29,391 nt of DNA, from positions 1 through 29,391 of the forward strand of contig CAYJAY010000031.1 of the NCBI GenBank assembly GCA_964368445.1, given 5' to 3'. Both the position numbers and the translations under genes were made by a program. This stretch comes from CAYJAY01 sp964368445 (lineage in GTDB: Bacteria; Bacillota; Clostridia; Oscillospirales; Ruminococcaceae). The notes beneath the pieces are model-generated. The model did no database searches, was not told the DNA's origin, and worked only from the letters and a program-made list of their open reading frames with translations. The stretch's first letter is position 1. Every line of letters starts with the position of its first letter. This document shows, one piece after another, positions 22,743-29,391 of the stretch.

Positions 22743-22861
22743 TTGTTTATCCTCCGTATTTTTTTTTGTTGTTCCGACATTCATACCTAAATTGGCAGAG
22801 GACTGTCTGCTTAATGTTTTAACATTAACCCCGCTGGCTGTCCAGAGGATTTATGCAAGCA
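22743..22861 (-). ncRNA. Candidate L19 leader (structured 5' UTR)
   Basis: The leader of about 120 bases contains three local stems (given here as read on the plus strand): GCAGA-ggactg-TCTGC (22795-22810), TTAATGT-ttta-ACATTAA (22811-22828) and CTGG-ctgt-CCAG (22834-22845). The word CAGAGGA occurs at 22797 and again at 22843. A leader upstream of rplS that is thought to be autoregulated is known in Bacillota; whether this one belongs to that family needs a covariance-model match. Confidence 0.5.
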
Positions 22862-22867
22862 CAAATT

Positions 22868-22896
22868 ATTATAACAAATAATTATTTCTATTTCAA
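22868..22896 (-). promoter_or_regulatory. rplS promoter
   Basis: On the minus strand -35 TTGAAA (22891-22896), a 17-base spacer and TATAAT (22868-22873) preceded by TGT form a strong sigma-A promoter. It is the best-formed promoter in the window, fitting a ribosomal protein gene. Confidence 0.8.
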
Positions 22897-22947
22897 GCTT
22901 TTTTTGTTTTTTTAATATATTTTTTTAAGAAAAATACATCCAAACTT

Positions 22948-25356
22948 CTATCTTACAACGAAGTTTAAGATTTTTCCTTTAACATAGATAGTTTTAACTA
23001 TCTGTTTTCCTGTAAGTTCTGCAAAAATCTTTTGGTCAGCATTTGCAAGGTCCACCGCCTGTTGTTGTTCGGCATCAACCGCAACGCTTATTGTTCCTTT
23101 AAGTTTACCGTTAACTTGAACTGCAATTTCCACAACGTTATCGACACATTCTTTTTCGTCAAACTTCGGCCAATCGCTTTTCGCAATCTGTCCTCCATAG
23201 TTTTTCAAGCTCCAAAGCTCCTCTGTTATGTGCGGAGCAAATGGGTTTAACAGTTGTAAAAACGTCTTGAACTCATCTTCGGTAACCGAACCTTTGTCAT
23301 AAAACTCGTTGACAAGCGCCATGAGTGTCGCTATAGCTGTGTTTTGTTTAAGGTTTTCTATATCAAACGAAACTTTTTTAATTGCCTTGTGCATAGAAGA
23401 TTTTAAATCTTCGCTATACCCTTTTTGACCGTTCACCATTTTAAGCATCGCAAACGTCCTGTCTAGAAAACGTTTACAACCTTTAATGCTGTTGCTCGAC
23501 CACGGCGCGGCTTTTTCAAAATCTCCGATAAACATCTCATACAAACGCATAGTATCGGCGCCGTATTGTTCAACAATTTCGTCGGGGTTAACGACGTTAC
23601 CGCGCGATTTACTCATCTTCTCGCCCGTTTCGCCTAAGATCATTCCGTGGCTTGTGCGCTTTGCATACGGCTCTGCAGTTGGAACTACGCCGATGTCAAA
23701 AAGAAATTTATGCCAAAATCTTGAATACAAAAGATGCAACGTTGTGTGTTCCATTCCGCCGTTGTACCAGTCAATCGGCGACCAGTATTCAAGAGCCTCT
23801 TTGCTTGCAAGTGCCTCGTTGTTGTGTGGGTCACAATAACGAAGGAAGTACCACGACGAACCCGCCCATTGGGGCATAGTGTCGGTCTCGCGGACAGCTT
23901 TTCCGCCACAGCAAGGACAGGTTGTGTTAACCCAATCGGGGAGTTTTGAAAGCGGAGACTCGCCGTTGTCGGTTGGTTCAAAGTCCTCAAGTTCCGGCAA
24001 AAGAAGCGGAAGTTCGCTTTCGGGCAACGGTTGATAACCGCATTTTTCACAATGAACTATTGGAATTGGTTCGCCCCAATAACGTTGACGAGAGAAGACC
24101 CAGTCACGTAGTTTATAGTTAACTTGTGCTTCACCCTTTTGGTTGTCGGCAAGCCATTCTATAATTTTAACTTTAGCCTGTTCGACGCTCAACCCGTCGA
24201 GCATTCCCGAGTTCACCATTGTTCCTTTGTCACAATCGACATATGCTTCTTTTGAAATGTCCCCACCCGAGACAACTTCAACAATAGGAAGTTCAAACTT
24301 TTTCGCAAACTCATAGTCACGCGTGTCGTGTCCCGGAACCGCCATAATTGCTCCCGTTCCGTATGAAGCCAAAACATAGTCTGAAATAAAGATAGGTATC
24401 TCTTTGTTGTTTACAGGATTAATCGCTTTAACCCCTTTTATCTCAACGCCGGTTTTATCCTTTGCAAGCTCGGTTCTTTCAAAATCCGATTTCTTTAAAG
24501 CTTGTTCTTTATATCCGTTTATCTCGTCAAGATTTGTAATCTTGTCTTTCCATTTTGCTATAAACTCGTGCTCCGGCGCCATAACCATGTATGTTGCGCC
24601 AAAAAGAGTGTCTGCCCTTGTGGTGAAGACCATCATGTCATCACCCGTCGTCGTGGTAAACTTAACGTTTGCTCCGACAGATTTTCCTATCCAGTTAATC
24701 TGTTGAATTTTAACGCGCTCTATGTAATCCACCGTATCAAGGTCACTTATGAGCCGTTCGGCATATTTTGTGATAGCAAGCATCCATTGACTTTTAACTT
24801 TGCGGATAACCTCGCTGTGGCAACGTTCGCAAACACCGTTTACAACCTCTTCGTTTGCAAGAACAACTTTACACGATGTGCAAAAGTTAACCGCCATCTC
24901 TTTTTTATACGCAAGACCTTTTTTGAACAGTTGCAAGAATATCCATTGTGTCCATTTGTAATAGTTGGGGTCGGTGCTGTCTATCTCTCTCGACCAGTCG
25001 AACGAAAGCCCCAAAGACTTAAGTTGAGACTTAAAACGAGCGATGTTCTTTTTTGTGACTATCTCGGGGTGGACATGGTTTGCCATGGCAAAGTTTTCTG
25101 TGGGAAGGCCAAAAGCATCCCAACCCATCGGATAAAGCACGTTAAACCCTTCAAGCCTTTTTTTCCTAGACACTATGTCAAGGGCGGTATACGACCTTGG
25201 GTGTCCGACATGAAGCCCCGCGCCAGACGGATACGGAAACTCCACCAACGTGTAATATTTCGGTAGACTATAGTCATTTTTCGCTTCAAATGTTCCCTCG
25301 TCATCCCAAACTTTTTGCCATTTCTTCTCTATCTCACTAAAATTATAATCCATCAT
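22948..25356 (-). CDS. leuS: Leucyl-tRNA synthetase
   Basis: This class I synthetase charges tRNA-Leu. The 802 residues include HVGH (49-52, the HIGH motif) and KMSKS (580-584). Cysteine knuckles occur at C159/C162/C176/C179 and C436/C439/C480/C483. The CP1 editing domain has the threonine-rich FTTRADTLFG and D347 in GHDTRDYEF. AAAGG precedes the ATG. It follows rsfS by 31 bases, with no T-box in between, so it is probably controlled with its operon. No clear terminator separates it from the rplS promoter. Confidence 0.97.
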   Translation of the reverse strand: MMDYNFSEIEKKWQKVWDDEGTFEAKNDYSLPKYYTLVEFPYPSGAGLHVGHPRSYTALDIVSRKKRLEGFNVLYPMGWDAFGLPTENFAMANHVHPEIVTKKNIARFKSQLKSLGLSFDWSREIDSTDPNYYKWTQWIFLQLFKKGLAYKKEMAVNFCTSCKVVLANEEVVNGVCERCHSEVIRKVKSQWMLAITKYAERLISDLDTVDYIERVKIQQINWIGKSVGANVKFTTTTGDDMMVFTTRADTLFGATYMVMAPEHEFIAKWKDKITNLDEINGYKEQALKKSDFERTELAKDKTGVEIKGVKAINPVNNKEIPIFISDYVLASYGTGAIMAVPGHDTRDYEFAKKFELPIVEVVSGGDISKEAYVDCDKGTMVNSGMLDGLSVEQAKVKIIEWLADNQKGEAQVNYKLRDWVFSRQRYWGEPIPIVHCEKCGYQPLPESELPLLLPELEDFEPTDNGESPLSKLPDWVNTTCPCCGGKAVRETDTMPQWAGSSWYFLRYCDPHNNEALASKEALEYWSPIDWYNGGMEHTTLHLLYSRFWHKFLFDIGVVPTAEPYAKRTSHGMILGETGEKMSKSRGNVVNPDEIVEQYGADTMRLYEMFIGDFEKAAPWSSNSIKGCKRFLDRTFAMLKMVNGQKGYSEDLKSSMHKAIKKVSFDIENLKQNTAIATLMALVNEFYDKGSVTEDEFKTFLQLLNPFAPHITEELWSLKNYGGQIAKSDWPKFDEKECVDNVVEIAVQVNGKLKGTISVAVDAEQQQAVDLANADQKIFAELTGKQIVKTIYVKGKILNFVVR

Positions 25357-25387
25357 CTTTTTCCTTTAAACTGATTTAAATTTAAAC

Positions 25388-25723
25388 CTATTCAACCGGT
25401 TTTGCGTCTGCCCAAACTTTTTCAAGCGAATAAAAATCTCTCGACTGTTCGCTGAAAACATGTATTAAAACGCTACCGTAATCTAAAACTATCCAACCGG
25501 CAGTGTCCTCGCCCTCGGTTCTAAGCGGCATAGTACCGTCTTGTTTCAAAATATATTCAACCTCTCCGGCAAGCGCTCTTACGTGTGTTGTACTGCTTCC
25601 GGTTGCAATTACAAAATAATCTGCAATTACAGTAAGGTCAGATATCTCAAGAATTTTTATTTGCTCACCTTTTTTATTGTCTAAAATCTCCGCAGCTTTT
25701 TTCGCAAGTTGTAACGGTTCCAT
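25388..25723 (-). CDS. rsfS: Ribosome silencing factor RsfS
   Basis: RsfS (YbeB/Iojap) binds L14 and blocks subunit joining when nutrients are scarce. The 111 residues contain ISDLTVIADYFVIATG and the tail GWIVLDYGSVLIHVFSEQSRDFYSLEKVW, both diagnostic. The ribosome binding site GGAGGG lies inside the final codons of the upstream LCP gene, and the two genes are two bases apart, so translation is probably coupled. Confidence 0.96.
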   Translation of the reverse strand: MEPLQLAKKAAEILDNKKGEQIKILEISDLTVIADYFVIATGSSTTHVRALAGEVEYILKQDGTMPLRTEGEDTAGWIVLDYGSVLIHVFSEQSRDFYSLEKVWADAKPVE

Positions 25724-25725
25724 CG

Positions 25726-27072
25726 TTAACCCTCCGTATTTGTTGTTTGGTCGGTTTCCGTTGTCGGCTGTTCCCCATCCGTAACAGATTGCTCCGCTTC
25801 AGGAGTGGGTTCCGGCGTGGGTTCGGGTGGTGGGGTTTCGTTTTCATAGCTGTCAAGTGAAGATATATCGTTATCGAACTCATCGTAAAGGTTTTGAACC
25901 TCAATTGCTCCGAGGTCCGTTTCGGGCACATCGTCGCTGTATGGGCGCATATATTCGTTTAACATCTCGGCAAGTGCAGCTTTGTGGATTGTCCAGATAT
26001 CATCGCCATATCTTCCGTAGTCTGTTACATGTTCACCCGGTGTCGATATAACGGTTACGGCGTCTGTCGAAAGTTCTTTGCCCATCATCGCAAGCGAGAT
26101 AACCTCGGATACCGAAAGATCGGTTTCGATAAACGGGAAGATGCCATTTATAAGCGTTATAAGTTCCGAAGTAGGCATGGTCAAAAGTTTATTTAAAAGC
26201 CCTGCCATGAAATATCTTTGAACGTTCATGCGTCCGATATCGGCATCTGTGTAGTAGTAACGGCTTCTAACAAAGAGATCAGACATCTCTCCGTTAAACG
26301 TGTGTGTTCCGGGTTCAAGCTCTATTTTAACCCCAGATTCTGCGTCGCCCAACGTAATTGCTTGGTCGATAGTAACCTCAACGCCACCCATCATGTCAAT
26401 GGCTTGTCTAAAGCCCTCCATAGAGACAACAACATAGTTGTCGATAGGAAGTTGAAATTGGTCGTTAATTGTTTCAACCAGTGGCGCAATTCCGGTTTCC
26501 CCCGTCGGTTGTCCGCTCTCGTCGAGAAGACCCCAAGGATAGATGCTGTTAATTTTACGATAATATACTATGTCTCCAACATAAGTGTCACGCGGAACTT
26601 GAAGTATCGTAGCTTTGTTTGCCTCGATGTCAAAGTTCGCTACCATAATTAAATCGGTATTGGGGGGTTCGCCTTTTTCAGAATATTCAAGATCTTCGGT
26701 TATTCCGCAAATCAAGATGTTCATTGTTTTGTCGCGTATATATTCTGGCGTCATCCATTCTTCTTCAATAACTTCTTCGCCGGTACTAAGCGGAGAGTAG
26801 TTTAACATTCCAACCACCGCCGCGATTATAAGCGCAAGAATAACAACAAAGATTATCCATCTTGCAAATCTGTTCTTTTTTACGTATTCGACTTTTTTTG
26901 TATCTGTTTCAGTTTGTTCTGTATTTTCGGCAGTTTCCGTTTCAGTTTCACTTGTTTTAACCGTTTCTTCTAAAACATCTTCGGTCGTTTCGGGAGTCGT
27001 GTCAACTTGTTGTAGTTGTTTTTCTGTTTCGTTAACATTGATTTCTTCGGGTTTTTTATCTTTTTTTCTCAT
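25726..27072 (-). CDS. LCP (LytR-CpsA-Psr) family protein
   Basis: LCP proteins transfer undecaprenyl-linked glycopolymers to peptidoglycan. The 448-residue protein has an acidic, Glu/Thr-rich cytoplasmic tail (1-66), one transmembrane anchor (71-91) and an external LCP domain (~115-325). Key residues include D140 (NTDLIMV), R161-D162 (VPRDTYV), R271 (VRSRYYY), R281 and R286 (GRMNVQRYF). Asn occupies the place of Arg in the usual RSD triplet before D140. A disordered C-terminal tail rich in Pro, Glu and Thr (~410-448, PPPEPTPEPTPE) follows. GGAAGG is nine bases from the ATG. It lies between yqeK and rsfS, a common clostridial order. Confidence 0.92.
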   Translation of the reverse strand: MRKKDKKPEEINVNETEKQLQQVDTTPETTEDVLEETVKTSETETETAENTEQTETDTKKVEYVKKNRFARWIIFVVILALIIAAVVGMLNYSPLSTGEEVIEEEWMTPEYIRDKTMNILICGITEDLEYSEKGEPPNTDLIMVANFDIEANKATILQVPRDTYVGDIVYYRKINSIYPWGLLDESGQPTGETGIAPLVETINDQFQLPIDNYVVVSMEGFRQAIDMMGGVEVTIDQAITLGDAESGVKIELEPGTHTFNGEMSDLFVRSRYYYTDADIGRMNVQRYFMAGLLNKLLTMPTSELITLINGIFPFIETDLSVSEVISLAMMGKELSTDAVTVISTPGEHVTDYGRYGDDIWTIHKAALAEMLNEYMRPYSDDVPETDLGAIEVQNLYDEFDNDISSLDSYENETPPPEPTPEPTPEAEQSVTDGEQPTTETDQTTNTEG

Positions 27073-27099
27073 AAGTTTTTGCCTTCCGTTAAAATAATC

Positions 27100-27669
27100 T
27101 TATAGCGTTACGCCGTTTTTTAAAAAATAATTAAATGCTTCGACCGAATGTTTATTTATGTGTTTTCCAAGTTTCGCAAGATGGCAGATTTGGTTTCTAA
27201 GCGAAAGCAGAATAGCCTTATCTATTGAATGTTCCGCCGCATCTCTAACCTCAACAACTCCACGAAAATCTCGATCCTCCGAAATATAATCCGCAAGATA
27301 AACTATCTTTTCAAGCATTGTCATGTCACTTTTAGCAGTCGTATGGTATCTAACTGCGTCGCCTATATCATTTGAAAGCGAAAGGCTGTCGACAACATAC
27401 TCCCCTCCCGCAAACGCATGCCAAACGGGAGAACTTGATTCTAGGTCGTTTTTAGCAATTATATCACCCACGCTCAATATTTGCAATAAATCATTCTTTG
27501 GAATTTCCTTTAAAATATCGTGCAGATATGCCGACACCACAGCTTTCTCTTTGTCAAAACCTGTTTTGGTCGCAAGATATTCTGCCGCTTTCGCCACACA
27601 TTCGGTATGATAAAATCTTTCCTTTGAGAGCTTTTGTTTTGCAAGCTCCCTAGCTTCAATAACATTCAT
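27100..27669 (-). CDS. yqeK: HD-domain diadenosine tetraphosphatase YqeK
   Basis: YqeK cleaves Ap4A symmetrically to two ADP and limits this alarmone. The 189-residue HD-domain protein has its metal ligands at H21, H50-D51 (AYLHDILK), H84 (WHAFAG), H109 (RYHTT) and D127 (YLADYIS). Its ATG follows the nadD stop directly (TAGATG); the nearest ribosome binding site, GAAAGG, is distant, so it probably depends on coupling with nadD. Confidence 0.94.
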   Translation of the reverse strand: MNVIEARELAKQKLSKERFYHTECVAKAAEYLATKTGFDKEKAVVSAYLHDILKEIPKNDLLQILSVGDIIAKNDLESSSPVWHAFAGGEYVVDSLSLSNDIGDAVRYHTTAKSDMTMLEKIVYLADYISEDRDFRGVVEVRDAAEHSIDKAILLSLRNQICHLAKLGKHINKHSVEAFNYFLKNGVTL

Positions 27670-28269
27670 CTATCTGTAAAGCTTTAACCTTTCGATGTAG
27701 TTTGTTACATAACTGCTTAAATATTCTGTTGCCGATTCGCCGTTTTTAATTAACTGTCTTATGTTGGTTGAACTTATTTCAAGCGGTTTATACTGTATAA
27801 TGATAACTTTCCCGCCGGATTGTTCAAGTTTTTTTGCGGCATTATTAACCTGTTCTAGGTTGTCTTTTCTCGCTGCCGCTATCAATGTAGCTTGCGAAAG
27901 AATCCGTGTGTATCTGTGCCACCTGTTAAAGTTTATAAGTTCGTCTCCCCCGATAAGCAGAAAAATTTCACAGCCTTTGTATCTGTTTTTAATCGTCGCA
28001 AGAGTTCTTGTCGAAAAGTTCTTTCCCTTTTTTTTCGGGTTTTCAACATCGCAAACCGTTACGTTGTATTTTTTATGTGTGAAAATCTTGCACATATTAA
28101 ACCTGTCAAGATATGAAACCTCGCTTTTCAACCTGTGCGGAGCATTGCTTGACGGTATTATAAGAGTCAAATCAGGGTCAACCGTTTTAATCGCCTGTTC
28201 AAGTAACAACTCGTGTCCTTTGTGAGGAGGGTTAAACATACCGCCAAAGATAAGTATCGTTTTTTTCAT
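27670..28269 (-). CDS. nadD: Nicotinate-nucleotide adenylyltransferase
   Basis: NadD makes deamido-NAD from nicotinate mononucleotide and ATP. The 199 residues open with GGMFNPPHKGH (9-19), the HxGH nucleotidyltransferase motif, and end with the ISSTNIRQLI motif. The ribosome binding site is weak (GAAAAAA region), and the gene starts nine bases after yhbY, so translation may rely on the upstream gene. Confidence 0.96.
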   Translation of the reverse strand: MKKTILIFGGMFNPPHKGHELLLEQAIKTVDPDLTLIIPSSNAPHRLKSEVSYLDRFNMCKIFTHKKYNVTVCDVENPKKKGKNFSTRTLATIKNRYKGCEIFLLIGGDELINFNRWHRYTRILSQATLIAAARKDNLEQVNNAAKKLEQSGGKVIIIQYKPLEISSTNIRQLIKNGESATEYLSSYVTNYIERLKLYR

Positions 28270-28278
28270 CGATTTTTT

Positions 28279-28563
28279 CTATATTCCGTATTTATTAATG
28301 TCAGAATTTTTCTTGTACAAAACAAATTTTTGCCCTATAACTTGAACCGCTTGTGCCGCGAGTTTATCCGCAACAATGTAAGCTGCTTCTTTTGATGATA
28401 TCGGACAACCCTCTTGACATTTAATCTTTATAAGTTCCCTTGCCGTCAACGCTTCTCGTATTCCTTTTATGACGGCTTCTTCAATTCCGTCTTTTCCGAT
28501 ATAATAAACTGTCTCTAATCCATTTGCATGTTTTCTTAATGTCGCTCGTTGTTTAGATGTCAT
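28279..28563 (-). CDS. yhbY: YhbY-type RNA-binding protein
   Basis: The 94-residue CRS1-YhbY (CRM) domain protein binds pre-ribosomal RNA. Its hallmarks are the GKDGIEE loop, ELIKIK, and VQVIGQKFVLY near the C-terminus. GAGGAAA lies just before the ATG. It overlaps the end of rdgB by 11 bases, so coupling is likely. The yhbY-nadD-yqeK-rsfS series is conserved in Bacillota. Confidence 0.94.
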   Translation of the reverse strand: MTSKQRATLRKHANGLETVYYIGKDGIEEAVIKGIREALTARELIKIKCQEGCPISSKEAAYIVADKLAAQAVQVIGQKFVLYKKNSDINKYGI

Positions 28564-29176
28564 TTTGTTTCCTCGTTCTTTTTATATTTCTAAGGTAAAA
28601 GCAAAATTTTCTCAATGCCCTTGCCCTGTGGCTTATCTCATTTTTGCGCTTGTCGCCTATCTCTGCAAGTGTCCTGTTGCCCACAGTCAGAAACACCGGG
28701 TCATAGCCAAATCCTCCGTTCCCTCTGCGTTCAAAACCAATTGTGCCCTCGCACACACCGGAGAAGGTTTTATGTTTGCCAATTCCGTCTATATATGATA
28801 TAACCGAAACAAACCGCGCGCTCCTTTGTTCTATCGGAACACCCGAGAGTTGTTTAAGAAGTTTGTCTACATTTTTTTCGGGACAACACTCCTCCCCTGC
28901 ATACCGCGCTGTGTGAACCCCCGGAGCAAATCCCAAAACATCTACAAAAAGCCCGGTATCGTCCGAGACAACAGGTTTTTTAACCTGTTCATAAACTGCC
29001 CTACACTTAATGAGGGAATTTTCCGTGAGTGTTGTTCCGGTTTCTTCGATATCTTCAAAAAAACCAACCTCTTTTAAAGAAACACAGTTAAACCCTAAAG
29101 GGCTTAAAATTTCCGACATCTCTTTTAATTTATGGTCGTTGTTTGTCGCTATGACAATCGTCTTTTGCTGTTTCAT
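28553..29176 (-). CDS. rdgB: XTP/dITP pyrophosphatase RdgB
   Basis: RdgB hydrolyses dITP, XTP and related damaged purine triphosphates, keeping them out of DNA. The 207 residues include ATNNDHKLKE (10-19), SDDTGL (71-76), the substrate loop GNGGFGYDPVF, and ISHRARAL. I chose ATG 29176, with GAGG five bases upstream; a TTG five codons earlier lies before that site. The family normally ends near the ISHR helix; here about 20 extra basic residues follow (RNIKRTRKQNDI). Confidence 0.95.
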   Translation of the reverse strand: MKQQKTIVIATNNDHKLKEMSEILSPLGFNCVSLKEVGFFEDIEETGTTLTENSLIKCRAVYEQVKKPVVSDDTGLFVDVLGFAPGVHTARYAGEECCPEKNVDKLLKQLSGVPIEQRSARFVSVISYIDGIGKHKTFSGVCEGTIGFERRGNGGFGYDPVFLTVGNRTLAEIGDKRKNEISHRARALRKFCFYLRNIKRTRKQNDI

Positions 29177-29203
29177 GTTAACCTCGTCCAACTTAAAAGT
29201 TTT

Positions 29204-29391
29204 TTATGAAAACAAAGCTTTCGAGAAATCGTTCGGAATAAATTCCGAAACGTCGTCTATTCCCTCGCCCACTCCGATAAACCTAACCGGAATGTCAAGC
29301 GTTCTTTTGATAGACAGAACCGAGCCGCCCTTTGCGGTTCCGTCAAGTTTTGTGAGAACAATTCCGGTAACCGCTGCCTTGTCGGTAAACT
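29204..29391 (-). CDS. ftsY: Signal recognition particle receptor FtsY, 3' end (partial)
   Basis: Only the last 61 codons and the stop lie in the window. They read GIVLTKLDGTAKGGSVLSI and then FIGVGEGIDDVSEF, the TKLD (G4) and GVGE (G5) regions of the SRP-type GTPase. FtsY docks ribosome-SRP complexes at the membrane. The rest of the gene lies beyond 29391. The stop is 27 bases before the rdgB start, suggesting one operon. Confidence 0.93.
   Translation of the reverse strand, partial: FTDKAAVTGIVLTKLDGTAKGGSVLSIKRTLDIPVRFIGVGEGIDDVSEFIPNDFSKALFS

Noticed and set aside
22911..22940. leuS terminator
   Set aside because: The stretch is AT-rich with short TTAA repeats but has no stable stem followed by a T tract.
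24502..25266. Long 254-codon frame antisense to leuS
   Set aside because: It lies entirely within a highly conserved synthetase gene and resembles no family; it is a shadow frame.
25357..25387. T-box upstream of leuS
   Set aside because: The gap is only 31 bases, far too short for a T-box.

Overview
The window looks like chromosome from a low-GC Bacillota of the class Clostridia. The evidence is AT-rich intergenic DNA, purine-rich Shine-Dalgarno sites, many TTG candidate starts, a DUF6514-like small protein, a DUF6320-like protein, tandem sequences matching the Spo0A box, and two classic Bacillota gene strings: tig-clpP-clpX-lon-ysxC and rplS-lepB-rbgA-rnhB-yraN. Species cannot be named from this sequence alone.

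Layout. 1-310: a dense set of short inverted repeats, mostly with three-base loops, ending in an extended -10 promoter. 311-2258 (+): a condensation/acyltransferase-like enzyme overlapping a zinc-ribbon, six-helix membrane protein (DUF6320-like); this is the least understood gene pair here. 2344-5704 (-): a DUF368 polyprenyl-phosphate translocase, tRNA-Leu(GAG), a DUF6514-like small protein behind tandem Spo0A-like boxes, and a REC-GGDEF-GAF-PAS-like regulator. 6129-10668 (+): a flavodoxin-like protein, a 76-residue membrane protein, glyA, rarA (flanked by two copies of a ~85 bp repeat) and an EcsC-family protein. 10738-29391 (-): one long housekeeping block.

The housekeeping block, in transcription order, is ftsY (3' end only), rdgB, yhbY, nadD, yqeK, an LCP-family protein, rsfS, leuS; then rplS with its own promoter, structured leader and terminator; then lepB-rbgA-rnhB-yraN-thrC-metallophosphoesterase behind an extended -10 promoter and a 17 bp palindrome; then tig, clpP, clpX; then lon-ysxC. 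It joins membrane targeting and signal-peptide removal (ftsY, lepB), ribosome assembly and silencing (yhbY, rsfS, rbgA, ysxC, rplS), nucleotide and NAD hygiene (rdgB, nadD, yqeK), and protein folding and turnover (tig, clpXP, lon).

No phage, complete insertion sequence, CRISPR array or defence island is visible. The unusual material is mainly between genes: triloop hairpins including two copies whose loop is flipped, a 12 bp tandem repeat, a dispersed repeat around rarA, a 78 bp element with inverted ends between lon and clpX, a recurring TGTTATAAT promoter core, and palindromic operator candidates. All assignments rest on reading motifs by eye; no database search was run.
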